Below are positions 21,975 to 34,679 of a stretch of DNA of 64,000 nucleotides, piece by piece. Position numbers and translations under genes: made by a program. Origin of the DNA: Armigeres subalbatus (Eukaryota; Arthropoda; Insecta; Diptera; Culicidae); the NCBI RefSeq assembly GCF_024139115.2, contig NC_085139.1:142065271-142129270 (forward strand), given 5' to 3'. Each line of letters starts with the position of its first letter. Within the stretch, counting starts at the first letter, position 1. The notes below the pieces were generated by a model. It saw only the letters and a program-made list of their open reading frames with translations. It searched no databases and was not told the DNA's origin.

Positions 21975-23409
21975 GGGGAGGAGGTTCGGTTGTGGGCACC
22001 CTTTTGAATTTTGTCCATAACTTTGGTTCTAGTTGGTATTATGTCTACATTTTTATACCAATGGAAAGCTAGACGTACAACCTTACTGCTAGAGAAGAAA
22101 TTGGTTTGATTTCATCGGTTTGAAACATTTTGTTGTAAATTTCACAAATTTGGAATTTTTAGACATTTCAGTTTTGTGGTTCGGTTGTGATCACCCTTGA
22201 AAATCCGGCTAATAATAAAGAATAACAAATGAAATCCACCCAGTTTCAAAGAAAAAGAGTATTTTATTAGTTTTGATTGTCATGAACCAATAAAAAACCT
22301 ATATTAATCCACCTAGCAGTGATGATGCCTTTCTCATGCATTGAAGTGGGTAACGTAAACAATCACTTAAAAAAGGTCAAAAATAGCACTTTGGGAAGTT
22401 GGATTTAACTTATTCAACCAATTTACATAAATATATTGATTTCATTTATGTACATCGCAGGAAAATACTTTTTTTTAATTTCGCGTTTTTCTTCTGAACG
22501 AGGGGTCCCTATGAAAATAAATGATAATTTGTCAACAACATCGGGAGGCAATGTCTAAAAGGTCCAATTTTAAATGGCAAACAATAATACTGAATTACCC
22601 GTCGATTGCAACTTGTTGCGTGTAAATCGGTCAACGCTTACTTCCAAAAAGCGCATATACAATGGTTAGATGCGCCTAAAAACTTATTATTACAATAAAT
22701 TATGACTAAATAATTCGAAGAAAATGCCTAAAAACAGCATAAAAATAAGTTTGTTGATATGTTTGTTGATAAACTCAGTGATATTGAACAATTTGTCAAT
22801 AAAAAGAGGGTGCCCATAACCGAACCAATAAAGCTGCCCACAATCGAATTTAGCAGCGTTTCAGAAAAGTGATGAAATACATTTTCGAAGTGAAATATTG
22901 ATGGAAATCGTTATTGCTTTTCTCACCGAAGAAGTACCAAAACAAATGCTCACACTTCCAATTGTATAGAAATTAGCGAAAGCACAATCCAAAACATCAT
23001 TCTTGCACCTTATCTCACACCCCAAACAGCTCTTTCTTGCAGTGGAGACGTCATTCATATATGGAGAAACTGGTGGGAACATATTTTGGTGGGACAATAT
23101 TTTTTGCATGGGAGTCGAACACGGCGCAAAATTTGCAATATTGAACCACAAAATAGACTAAATTTACCGTATGAACACGCATTAGAACTCACTTTTTCAA
23201 TTCAATCAGACCATTTTATGACACTTTGAAAAAGGTTAAACAAAAGTTTCGTGTTGGTTTTTATGAAAAAAATATAGACACTACAATCTAGTTCGATATT
23301 TTGCACAAAACATCGTGTTTTGATAGCAAATGAATGACAGATGTCAGAATAACAGTATCTGCTTTCCGTCGAAAGATACCCGGGGTGCCCACAACCGAAC
23401 CACCTCCCC
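21975..23409. mobile_element. TA-flanked non-autonomous element (mariner/Tc1-type duplication)
   Basis: The 1435-bp element has terminal inverted repeats of 27 bp beginning GGGGAGG, with one mismatch. TA lies on each side (21973-21974 and 23410-23411). No transposase frame is visible. Terminal-like blocks recur internally: GTGGTTCGGTTGTGATCACC near 22177, and GGTGCCCATAACCGAACC and GCTGCCCACAATCGAA near 22808-22852. It therefore looks like a composite of nested or duplicated ends. It lies inside the minisatellite. Confidence 0.82.
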
Positions 23410-23410
23410 T

Positions 23411-23995
23411 ACCATTTGGCCGAACAGACCATTGTGCCAAAAGTTATTTGTTCAAACATGTCATTTGGCCGAATAGGTCATTTGGCCGAATATGTCATTT
23501 GGCCGAATAGGTCATTTAGCCGAATAGGTCATATGGCCAAATAGGTTATACGGCCGAATAGGTCATTTGGCCGAAAAAGTCATTAGGCCAAATAGGTTAT
23601 TTAGCCAAACAGATTACTTGGCTCAGGGGGTCCCGTAGCGTAGGTGGCGTTTTGCGGTAGGCGCCTCACCGTCACGGTTGCCTGATGACAACTGGTTACT
23701 TTTTCTTCTCGGAGGCATTCCTCCAACGTTACCCGGATCATTGGATACACGACATGGACAAACGGACACAATGGACTTACGATGGGATTGATTGGCAACG
23801 ACAACAATAATGGAAATCTGAAAATAGAGTCTGTGTGGATTCTGTACAGCAGAATATCACAGTAGATTTCGGCAAATTATCGGTTAAGCAACACAGAGTG
23901 CCTGACAAATAAAAAAATAATAAAAAGAATAATTTGGCTGATTAGGTCATTTGACTGAAAGTGTCATTTGGCTTAACAGGTCATTTGGCCGAACA
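23411..23995 (+). repeat. 'GTCATTTGGCCGAATAG' minisatellite, right part
   Basis: About ten tandem units of GTCATTTGGCCGAATAG-like sequence run from 23411 to 23625. After a foreign 290-bp block, a few diverged units (GGTCATTTGACTGAAAGTG, GGTCATTTGGCCGAACAG) occupy 23935-23995. The array is therefore broken at two points. Confidence 0.8.
23629..23925 (+). mobile_element. Probable SINE-like insertion in the minisatellite
   Basis: The block begins GGGTCCCGTAGCGTAGGTGG, which contains a match to the tRNA box A pattern (TAGCGTAGGTGG). It ends in an A-rich tail (AAATAAAAAAATAATAAAAAG). A good box B was not found, only a weak match at CACGGTTGCCTGATG. The position within the array and the A-rich tail favour a retroposed element. 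Confidence 0.4.
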
Positions 23996-24343
23996 GGTAC
24001 TGAATTTCAACGAACGATAAGCGGAAAGGGTTTTACCATAAACGCGGTGCTCGAACCGTTCTTGTTTATGTGGGAGTAAGTACACTGAAGGAAATACTGT
24101 CTGGGTAAAATGAATATTAATTGAAAAATTTATTATAAAACAGAAATCCTGACCTCGTGACAATCAATGGTTCATCAGAACCACAATTGAGAATTGGTAA
24201 AAATTTAAAAAAAAAAAATACTTAATTTAAAATAATTACAAAGTTCAAATAAATACTTTTAGAGTCCTTGGGGAAGGTCCCAAACGGACCGAAATGTTGG
24301 CCAAGATTAAATAAGGCCGATACAAATATTTAAAATAAATTAT

Positions 24344-24450
24344 CCCGAGTAGCACACATGTCACATATCAGTCACTGTGACTCATATGCGACCAAATCCA
24401 GTCACATTTGAGTTGCTGCAACCAAATCGATCTAAGCTGTGCTACTTGGG
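24344..24450. mobile_element. 107-bp MITE
   Basis: The ends CCCGAGTAGCACACATGT and, inverted, CCCAAGTAGCACAGC enclose further inverted blocks (TCACATATCAGTCAC, GTGACTCATATGCGAC). A related, less complete copy is at 54388-54494. Confidence 0.65.
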
Positions 24451-24814
24451 ATGTCTCCCCCCCCCCTCGGACTTTTGTGGTCAAACATAATATTTTGAGG
24501 GGGCAACAAAAAAAAATTTGGGGAGATTTAAGGATTTTCAAAACATTCTTTAACAAACCCGAGGAGTTTTTTGATTTTTATCAATTTTAATATATATTTT
24601 TTATCCCCCACCCCCCTTTAACCTTTCGGAGAGCAGTTGGACATAATTTTAATTAAATAGATGTAACGGCCTAACAGTGTTTTGATTTTGTCAAGACTGA
24701 AAAGCCATCTGAAAAGCATCAAACTACAGTCGAAATTAATAGTTTATCGAATTGGTCATAAAGCCGAACCTAGGGGCTTTGCGCGAGTGAGTAAATAAAT
24801 CAAAAAGTGAAAGT

Positions 24815-25010
24815 TTGTTTCTTGTCCAGTCGTGTTTCTCCAGTAAGCAGAGAGATCAGCCGGTCATCGAATTCAGTTCTGCTTTGTGCGGAAAGCAAAA
24901 CTATCGGCAGGTCATCGAAATTTTGTTCTGCATTGTGCAGGTGAGTAAATTGATCAGAAAGAGAAAATTCAGTTCGCAACCAGTTGTGCCTTTCTTTTAG
25001 TGCCTTTCTC
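24815..25010 (+). repeat. Dispersed repeat R3, copy 1
   Basis: TTTCTTGTCCAGTCGTGTTT, CTCCAGTAAGCAGAG and two tandem versions of a 45-bp subunit ending TTGTGCGG/TTGTGCAG recur at 29848-29975 on the same strand. A later GGTGAGTAAATTGATC piece resembles 34170. Function unknown; possibly the 5' region of a retroelement. Confidence 0.55.
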
Positions 25011-28000
25011 GTACATCATAAAAATAGTATTTTGACCATAACTTTTGGGCACATAGTCCGATCTGGCCGACGGAACCGAGCAAACTGGCTAAGGATAAGT
25101 GCCTAAAAACTTACGTTACTTTCATAACTTTTCGTGAAATAAAAAACAACCAAGCATTCGACCTTGCTACAACAGATTTCTGCATAAGAGACGATCCTCA
25201 TCGAAACGAAAAATCAAATATAAATGTAGTGATGAAGCAAAGTGTATAAATTTTGTATGAGGCTTTAATTGAAAACTGTTTCCAACCGTAGCACCGGTAA
25301 TAAATTGTTCAATTATTTTCAGCTCAACCAGACAGTGCACCAAAATCGTTAATCGTGATCACCAATAAAAATGTCACTACGTGAAGCCAAAAATTAAATT
25401 TCTACACTCAGCATTATCATTCGAAAAAAGAAATCAGCTTTCCACATGTTATTTGTTGTTGTGTCAGACCAGAGGCATAAGTAGGTGTTAGGAACTCACC
25501 GGTCATGGTTTAAGCACTTCTTACCAAAATCTATACAAGCTGTTTATTTTTTGGAAAATGTATTGCAAAAATGGCAAAATAATTCTAGGGACTTTTTTCA
25601 AATGGGCGTAATTGATTCTGACCTTGACTTTTGGAACGGCAATTATGCTTTTCATTCAAACTATTGTGTTGAGCTTATGTAGATAACAGAAAGAATAGAT
25701 TCCGATCCATTTGATAGTAACGTCAATTATACGAAATATGCAGAATTCAGAGTTTTAAATTTCAAGGTGAAATACCTATTTTCAACCTATTTTAAACAAG
25801 TTCCTAGAATTGGAAAAACACAACCAGCTTGAATTTGTCTTGCTTTGTAGCTTTGCATTTCACCACTAAGCCAAGGTAGGCGCCTCTTCATTTCTTCACA
25901 AGATCAGTGATTCTCTTCACTTTTAACAACACCGACCAACGTTCTGATACATGAGAGCTGCGGTTTTTTATCCCCTTTATGGTACCACTTATCAGACCGA
26001 TTTTTCAGGACCGGCAATGCATTGTATCGAATTACTTTACTTGGTGTGGGCGTGGTTGAAAATTGAAAAATTCATTCGTGAAAGCGCTTCCCCCATTGAC
26101 GACAATCCGCCAATAAAAATACAACCTAGTGTGAAAAATGTGCTGCAATTATTCCGAAACTCATAATTACATAAATCAAGTTCTTTACCGTATTTTGATT
26201 TAATGTCGCTTCCCATTACATTCCGCGACTGCGGTGAAAACCGACAAGCGGGTGTGATATGTTTTTAATCATTCGTCGTTTGATTATATCTGTTCAGGTA
26301 TGATGTTGCATATGCTGATCTTTTTGTTCACTTGGATGAACAAAAATGTTTTTGCATTAATGTTAATGATGACCACTATCTATAGAAATAAATTAAGTAG
26401 TTGTGGCATTTATGTAGAATAAAATTGTAGAGCCATTATTCGCATCGGTTGAATTGGGATTGACTGTCTGATATTCTCCAACTAAGGACTCCTCAAATAA
26501 TATGAGTCAGTTACTAGGATATGTGTAACAAAATTGTATACGCCGTGTTCAGAAAGGTCATACCTCTCCTCTCCATTATACATTCTTATCATAGGTTACT
26601 TCAGACCATTAACCAGCTTTTTATTTTCAAGATCATCTGATTCTCATTGCTCTGCACTACACAACATTTTAATTTAGCTTGGCCTTGCCTTGTAGCTAAT
26701 TATTACATTCGGATAGTCATTTAGCAGTGTTATAAGCTACGGTGCAGGTACAGAGAATTGAAATAAAAAATATAGCTAAATCAATTTAATCATATGACAC
26801 AAGGCCACTGCTAATCCTGAATTTATTATCGTCGCAACGAAGCATTTGCTATTCTTCGGTGTTCATTCATCACAACAAACTATAACTCAAGCGAGAGATG
26901 AGTCATGAATCCTAAACAGTTCTTCTAGCTACCTCGTTTCACACCCTTATCGTCATGGGGATCAATTAGAGCCGTCTGCCTTCTGTGCATCATGCCAACA
27001 TGTGATCCAAGACTAATTCCAGAAGCATGTACGTCATTAAGCTAAGCTCGTACATCCCATGTGAACAAATACGAGATTTTAATCGTTGGTCATTTATCAA
27101 ACTCCACCGTCCCTGTGCGTTACCTGTTCGCATGTGTTAGGTCGTTTTTTGGCGGAAAAATCCATCATCACCAGGAGTCTCGCCCTGTATATGAAGCAAC
27201 CATTGTCGCACCGTCGTCGTTCTTCCGGTGCTTCCGTATCCAAGCATATGACCCAAGTTTCTGTTAACCAATTTTCCTTCCTGTGGGCTTTTCGCCTGTT
27301 TGTAAAGTACATCTATAGGATAGCAAATAGGTATGCGCTGCAGAGTAGGCACAATCAAACTCATTCCCAAAACACACTACGTTCTTACAAAGTACAGTGG
27401 GGCCCATAACAAATGCAAAAGTTTTTATAGCTTAAGTTTGTGTACATTTAATGGTTCTGTTCACTATTATTCATATAAATGTGCGTAAGTAAACCTAAAA
27501 TATTGTCCTTAAAATTGATATCGTTTAACATAGTCCCTCAACTATGTAACTACGAAACAAAGATTTTGATATTTTTGCCTTTTTTATCGACCATACTGTA
27601 TGGCAGGATTTGAATCACAAACAGAGGCTGCTCTGGCCTAGGCGATAAAGAGCCATTATTTGAACGTACTATTAAGTTCCATACTTTTATAGGCAGATTA
27701 ATACAAGAAGGCCAATTTATTACTTACTATGATTTCGCTTGGAATTTGGCAATTTATTACTTACTATGATTTCGCCTGGAATTTGGCACACCGAACCAGC
27801 ATTTGTAAAGTTTTTTACCATTATGAATCAACACCTTTAAAAATCTGTATACTGGCCATACACGAATTTGCCTGAATCTAAAACAAATTTTATAAAAAAA
27901 GACCTTTTAATTTTGCTAACTAACTTATTCTGCGGATTAGAGAAATTATCATACAGAGGCTTAGATGTATTGACTATTTTGTTACATTTTTATTTAATCA

Positions 28001-28609
28001 TTTTAAATCTTCACAAAATCAGTAATATGTTGTATAGTTCCATTCAATGATATGCTGTTACTGTCAGCATCAAATTTCATGATGCATATTTTCGTGCCAT
28101 TTTTATTTCACGGATTCATGCTTTCAAAGAAGGAAAACATAATTTTTGCCTTATTGCTGCATCTGAGCAATAAAAAAATCCCAGGCACTTTGAATAACTA
28201 ATAATTTATTTTTCTTGAATAATAATTAGTTGCATTTTTCTGCAACTCAACTGTGTCTTCTTGCTGAGAAATATGCGAAGTTTATTGTCAAAATTCAAGT
28301 TTATTGGAGGAAAAGCTAAATGTACTACTAATAATGGGAACAGAGTGCAATCAAATATATTATATTAAAAGTAGTCAGTCAGTAAAAGTAGTACATGTCA
28401 TCGAGGGGTTAAGCATCGCGTCAAAACAAAATAAATACAAAGTAACACAATAATAGGACGCAGTTGCCTATCGTTGCGATATTTTTCGTAGGCAGCTCCA
28501 TTGTTGGGATATTGCCTTGCGATAACATAACAATAGGATCTTAGCACTAACGCAATAATAGGCTCAAAGGACTAATTTTTTCAAGGAAAATTGTATCCAG
28601 AATAATCTA
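25011..28609. other. No gene recognised; one 37-bp tandem duplication
   Basis: AT-rich sequence without a convincing ORF. A 37-bp unit (AATTTATTACTTACTATGAT and onward) is tandemly doubled at 27713-27786 with one difference. The opposed short frames around 27.06-27.41 kb overlap on both strands and look like chance. Confidence 0.5.
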
Positions 28610-29815
28610 TTTAGACAGTGCTGCAGGTTTTCGTGAGGGCCGATCAACGACGGATCAGATGTTTAGCCTGCGAATGATCCTTGATAAATTCCGGGAGTAC
28701 AACCATCTGTTAATTTATTTCAAAACAGCGTACGACTCAGTGAAGAGAAATGAGCAGTGGCAGATAATGTCCGAACATGATTTTCCGGCGAAACTGATTA
28801 GACTGATACGTGCAACGCTGGATGGCTCGAAATCAAGTATTCGGATTGCAGACGATGTGTCAACCTCGTTTGTGACCTTAGACGGATTGAAGCAGGGTGA
28901 TTTACTTTCGGATTTATTGTTCAACATTGCACTCGAAGGCGCTATTAGGAGATCTGGCATGCAGAGGAACGGCACTCTCACCACACGGCCGCATATGCTC
29001 CTGGGCTTTGCGGACGACATCGACCTTATTGGAATCGATCGCAGAGCACTAGTGGAGGCTTTTGTCCCACTGAAGAGAGAGGCGGTGAGGATAGACTTAA
29101 CCATAAACTCTACCAAGACAAAGTACATGGTGGTAGCTAGAGATAGAGGAAGACCTAGTGGTGTTGGTGCAGAGGTAGTGCTTGATGGGGATGTGTTTGA
29201 AGCTGTTGAAGAATTTGTTTACCTTGGAACGCTTGTGACATGTGACAATGACGTTTCCCGTGAAGTGAAAAGACGTATTCCTGCTGCAAATAGGGCCTTT
29301 TACGGATTACGTTACCAGCATAGGTCCCGCAACATGCAGACGGAAACGAAATTTGCTCTATACAAAACTCTGCTTCTACCAGTGGCCCTTTATGGACATG
29401 AAGCATGGACATTAAAAGAGGCTGACCGGAGAGCTTTCGGGATTTTCGAGCAAGAAGTGCTGCATACAATACTCGTAGGGAAACTTGAAAATGGTGTGTG
29501 GCGCAGACGCATGAATCATGGGTGTATCAAATATACAAAGAAAAAAATATTGTGAATCGTTTAAAATACGGCAGACTTCAGTGGGCTGGTCACTTAATGC
29601 GAATGTCAGAATGTCGAAAACAATATTCAACAGAGAACCAGATAAAGGCCGGCGACTTTGTGGAAGGCCACGAACACGCTGGATGCACGGGGTAGAATCG
29701 GACCTGGAGACCCTGAACGTTCGGGGAAGCTGGAGGAACATCGTCCAAGACCTCAAAAAAATGGAGCTTTACAATAAGCCAGGCATAGGTGTATCGATGC
29801 TGTAGCCAACCAGGT
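28610..29815 (+). mobile_element. RTE-C copy 2, 5'-truncated
   Basis: Homology starts in RT at AGFREGRSTTDQ (about 28622). The frame 28659-29555 carries YDSVKRNEQW, DGLKQGDLLSDLLFN and an intact palm FADD (FADDIDLIG), then the RTE C-terminal block (LYGHEAWTLKEADRRAFG, WRRRMNH). Frameshifts near 29520 and 29600 split the last 90 residues over two other frames, ending at 29805. It is the sister of the element at 3.1-9.4 kb, and in this copy the palm motif keeps its second Asp. The 5' half is absent. Confidence 0.85.
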
Positions 29816-29847
29816 ATACAGGTAGCTACTGGGCAAACATATGCTAT

Positions 29848-29975
29848 GGAGTTTCTTGTTCAGTCGTGATTCTCCAGTAAGCAGAGCGATCGGCCGATCG
29901 TCGAAATTCAGTTTTGCTTTGTGCGTAAAGCAATACGATCGGCTGGTCACCGACATTTTGTTCTTCATTGTGCGG
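29848..29975 (+). repeat. Dispersed repeat R3, copy 2
   Basis: GTTTCTTGTTCAGTCGTGAT and CTCCAGTAAGCAGAGCGATC match 24830-24950, including the internal 45-bp duplication. It lies just downstream of the RTE-C copy. Confidence 0.55.
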
Positions 29976-30119
29976 TGTAGCATGATGGCTATTGTGAATA
30001 TGTAAATAGAACTATAATAGATAAATGAATGAAATAGATATTAATTAATTTAAATTGTTTTGGTTCTTGTAGTGTAAATCTTCATTAGATTTTTTGTGTA
30101 TAATTTTTTATTTATTATC

Positions 30120-32855
30120 AGGCTAAGGCCGGAGTGGCCTGTGCTGCACATAAAAGTCTTCTCCATTCAGCTAGGTCCAAGGCTGCACTTCGCCAACCAC
30201 GCAGTCTGCGGAGGGTCCGCGAATCGTCCTCCAACTAATCGATCCACCTTGCCCGCTGTGCACCTCGCCTTCTTGTTCCCGTCGGATCGTTGTCGGGAAC
30301 CATTTTCACCGGATTAATGTCCGACATTATGGCTACGTGCCCGGCCCTACGCAGTCTTCCGATTTTCGCGGTGTGAACGATGGATGGTTCTCCCAACAGC
30401 TGATGCAACTCGTGGTTCATTCGCCTCCTCCGCGTACCGTCCGCCATCTGCACCTCACCATAGATGGTACGCAACACTTTCCTTTCAAAAACTCCCAGTG
30501 CGCATTGGTCCTCCACGAGCATCGTCCAGGTCTCGTGTCCGTAGAGAACTACCGGTCTTATAAGCGTTTTGTAGATAGTCCGTTTGGTACGGCGGCGAAC
30601 TCTATTCGATCGGAGCGTCTTACGGAGTCCAAAGAACGTACGATTTCCAGCCACTATGCGCCTCCGAATTTCTCTGCTGGTATCGTTATCGGCGGTCACC
30701 AGTGAGCCCAAGTACACGAATTCTTCAACCACCTCGATTTCGTCACCACCGATAGAAACTCGCGGTGGGTGGCTTACATTGACCTCTCTTGAGCCTCTTC
30801 CTATCATGCACTTCGTCTTCGACGTGTTGATGACTAGTCCAATCTGTTTAGCTTCGCTTTTTAGTCTGATGTAGGCTTTTTCCATCCTCTCAAAGTTACG
30901 TGCCATGATATCAATGTCGTCGGCGAAACCAAATAACTGGACGGACTTCGTGAAAATCGTACCACTCGTGTCAATCCCTGCCCTTCGTATTACTCCCTCG
31001 AAAGCGATGTTGAATAGCAGACACGAGAGTCCATCACCTTGCCGTAACCCTCTACGCGTTTCGAAGGGACTCGAGAATGCCCCTGAAACTCGAACTACGC
31101 ACATTACCCGATCCATCGTCGCCTTGATCAACCGCATCAGTTTATCCGGAAATCCGTTTTCGTGCATTAGCTGCCATAGCTGGTCCCGATAGATTGTATC
31201 ATATGCGGCTTTGAAGTCAATAAATAGATGATGTGTGGGCACGTTGTATTCGCGGCATTTCTGCAATACCTGGCGTACAGTGAACACCTGGTCTGTGGTA
31301 GAGCGTTCACTCATAAATCCAGCCTGGTACTGCCCCACGAACTCTCTTGCAATTGGTGTTAGATAGCGGCATAAAATTTAAGAGAGTACCTTGTAGGCGG
31401 CGTTCAGCAATGTGATTGCGCAGTAGTTGCTACAATCCAGCTTATCGCCCTTTTTGTAGATGGGACACACGACACCTTCCATCCACTCCTGCGGCAGAAC
31501 CTCATCCTCCCAAACCTTGTTAATCACCCAGTGCAGCGCTCTAGCCAGTGCCTCACCACCGTGTTTAAACAGCTCTCCTGGTAGTTGATCAACTCCAGGG
31601 GCTTTGTTGTTTTTCAGCCGGCCGATCTCCTCCTGAATTTCCTGGAGATTCGGAGCCGGAAGTCACATGTCCTGCGCGCGTGCTCCTAGGTTCATTACCA
31701 TACCGCCACCGTTGTCTGCCATATCGCCATTCAGGTGCTCTTCGTAGTGCTGCCGCCAGCTTTGGATCACCTCACGCTTGTTTGTAAGAAGGTTCCCGTT
31801 TATGTCCTTACACATATCGGGCTGTGGCACGTGGCCCTTACGTGCACGGTTCAACTTCTCATAGAACTTTCGTGCGTTATTAGCGCGGTACAGTTCCTCC
31901 GTCTCTTCACGGTCTCGATCTTCTTGCTGGCGCTTTTTCCTCCGGAAAATCGAGTTTTGTCTGTTCCGCGCCCGTTTGTATCGTGCCTCGTTCGCCCTCG
32001 TGCGGTGTTGCAGCAATCTCGCCCATGCTACATTCTTCTCCTCAACTAACTGCTCACATTCGCCGTCATACCAGTCGTTTCTCTGATCCGGAGCCACCTC
32101 GCCTAGTGCAGCGGTTGCGGTGCTTCCAATGGCGGATCGAATATCTGTCCAGCCATCTTCAAGAGATGCTGCGCCTAGCTGCTCTTCCGTTGGGAGTGCC
32201 ACTTCCAGCTGCTGCGCGTAGTCTTGGGCTAGTCTACCGTCTCTACCGTCTACCGTCTTCAATATTCGCACTGCGGTAAGTGCGTACGTTCGTGATGTCG
32301 GAGAAGAATTTGCCGTCTATTAGAACGTTGTCGATTTGGTTTTCCGTTACTTGATTAGAAGATTTCCATGTGGCCTTGTGGATATTCTTGCGGGGGAAGA
32401 AAGTGCTTCGGGCTACCATTCCGCGGGAGGCTGCAAAGTTTATGCATCGTTGGCCGTTATCGTTCGATACGGTGTGCAGACTATCCGGTCCGATGACCGA
32501 TCTATACATTTCCTCCCTTACTACCTGAGCGTTCATGTCACCGATGACGATTTTGACGTCCCGCAGTGGGCATCCATCGTATGTCTGCTCCAGCTGTGCA
32601 TAGAACGCTTCTTTCTCGTCGTCGGATCTCCCTTCGTGTGGGCAATGCACGTTGATGATGCTATAGTTGAAGAAACAGCCTTTAATCCTCAACTTGCACA
32701 TCCTTGCGTTGATTGGCTGCCACCCAATCACGCGTTGGCGCATCTTTCCCAGCGCTATGAAGCCGGTTCCCAGCTCGTTGGTGGTGCCACAGCTTTGGTA
32801 GAAGGTAGCCGCTCGATGCCCGCTTTTCCACACTTTCTGTCCTGTCCAGCAGATT
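30120..32855 (-). mobile_element. RTE-A2, 5'-truncated RTE LINE
   Basis: Close sister of RTE-A1. The 3' end is near 30118 (TTATTTATTATCAGG on the + strand). The 5' end is cut at 32855 inside the endonuclease, just after the LQEICW position. Frames 32243-32833, 31663-32271 and 30235-31338 cover endonuclease, linker and RT. The palm motif is FADD and the position that is a stop in A1 is Trp here. Lesions include a stop near 31663 (CGA to TGA type), stops near 31370, and a deletion at 32232-32260 that removes the SDHYLV end of the endonuclease. Flanking duplications were not identified. Confidence 0.87.
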
Positions 32856-32866
32856 TAGAAATATAA

Positions 32867-33480
32867 GGTAATTTGTGAAATATGTGTTTTCCAAAATGTG
32901 TGTGCTTATACGCGTCAAACAGTCGTTTGACGGCTTCTTATTGCCAGTTTTTGAGAACGAGATTCGAACCGACGCCTCTACCGACCTCTGGATATCGACC
33001 GCATCGCCCAACCCTCTCGATCCACGCGCTCTCGCTGAAAACTCTCCGAGTTGCGGCTTTTGGTCCGTGAACCGAAAAGGGACCGCACCGTCACCATTGC
33101 GTCCGTCTTGGCCACGCCGGCCACCTTCAAACCGAATTATTTCGTCCACAGCCTAGCAGTCATTCCGGCCGCCTGCGGAATCCATTTTGTTGCCATCTTC
33201 GGTGGCGCGTTTCCTCGAGACGCCGTATTGTTCGAACATCGTTATTGTCCGATCGGTCCGATTATTGTAGCAGCCATCGATCGCCATTGCGATCCGCAGC
33301 GTCCAACGACACGCGTTGGCAACCGTTCGTCAGCAAGACCAACCAGCATCGAACAGTCCGTTCGCCGGGATGCGAACCTCGCGGTCACTTTGTGGAGTTG
33401 CCGCAATACCCTTTCAACAGCAAGCCACATCAGGAAAGGTCGGTAAAGCAGAGCGCCAGAAACCACCCACGGAACCGTGA
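32867..33480 (+). other. GC-richer block, unrecognised
   Basis: This block is GC-richer than its surroundings, with overlapping open frames on both strands (for example 33051-33446 +). A GGTTCGAATCTCG box B-like sequence occurs on the - strand near 32960-32972, so part could be a SINE. The frame ending at the TAG near 33480 is proline- and arginine-rich and could be the end of a retroelement polyprotein, but I see no diagnostic motif. Confidence 0.25.
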
Positions 33481-33705
33481 GTAGAAATGCGCATGCGTAA
33501 ATGAATTGACACACACACATAAAAGCTAGCTAAAATTATAAATACCGCACACATGAAGTAGACAGACAAGATAAAGTAGAGAGAAAGGAAAGGAAAAGAG
33601 GAAGTGAAATTATCCTAGGATAAGTTTTGTAAATTCAAATAAAAGCATGCTTGTCAATCGTTGCCGTTTTGCCCTACAAAAATAAATGTTTTTCAATCCA
33701 AATGT
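33480..33705 (+). repeat. Possible solo LTR-like sequence
   Basis: TGAGTAGAAATGCGCATGCG begins just after the stop of the preceding frame. A TATAAATACC box lies at about 33537, and AATAAA-type signals at about 33640 and 33682. This order is LTR-like, but no second copy is in the window, so it remains a guess. Confidence 0.2.
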
Positions 33706-34679
33706 AACGAGTTTGTAATCACTAGGTACTGAAGGTTTTTGATGTCGTTCGGTTAGTGTTTTTTTTTTTTGTCGTATTTAGTGATTTTTACTCATATTTG
33801 GACTGATAGAGAAACTCAGTCCCTCCTTTTCCGTTCTTAAAGCGAGAAGGGAGAATTGTGAAGGTTGGTTCTGCCAATGATGATAATTTGAGCTGCAGTG
33901 ACTAACCGAACGACGATCTCTAGCCATCGTAAGTTTACGCGTGGGACGGTCATCTCGCCGAAAAAGAACGGAAGTACTTCATAACCGTTCGGGTTTGCTA
34001 GTGCGTTTCTCATCCACTGAATTCTATCACGAAACCTGCCCTGAGGTTTGGATTCTTGACGGGCACAAAAACAGACGGGCGGCCCTCAATGTTGATTGAG
34101 GTGGCGCTTAAGCCGTTCGTTTACGGATTCAAAGTCGAGAGACCCCATAGCCGCCTATGCGTGCTATAGCGGGTGAGTAAATTAATCGGAAATTGAAAAT
34201 TTAAATAGGGGAACTAGGTTTAAAATGCGCCAGTCAGCTAATACGAGCCATTGCATTTTCTATGTTAATAGGCTAAATTAAGTTACAAAACCGATGGCAG
34301 CTGACGCCTAAACATGTTTTTAGACCAACAAATTAAAAATAATAATCAAGATATGTATAATAAAATTTTTAAAATTAATTTGTTTTTTTTTCGCCTTTTG
34401 ATAAAATTTAAGTTTCCGTTCCCTTGAGGATTTTCGACTAGATAAAAACATTTTTTCAATAATCTTTGCACATGTCAGGAAAAACAAATTAGTAAAGATT
34501 GTGCCAAGTTACTAAAAAGTTAACTTTACTACATTTTTCATAGAAAAACACACATTTAATTAAAACCTCTGCATGCAGGATAAAACGCGCCCATCTGATG
34601 TGCTTGACTATGGATGTCATAGTTTGAGAAGGGCGTGTGCCAATAATAATTTATTTTTAAATAATTATTAATTAAAAAG
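33706..34679. other. No gene recognised
   Basis: Poly-T stretch at 33760, then unique-looking sequence. A GGTGAGTAAATTAATCGGAA piece near 34172 resembles the end of repeat R3. No ORF with motifs. Confidence 0.4.

Noticed and set aside
23411..23625. CRISPR-like array
   Set aside because: Units are directly adjacent degenerate minisatellite repeats without spacers, in a eukaryotic genome.
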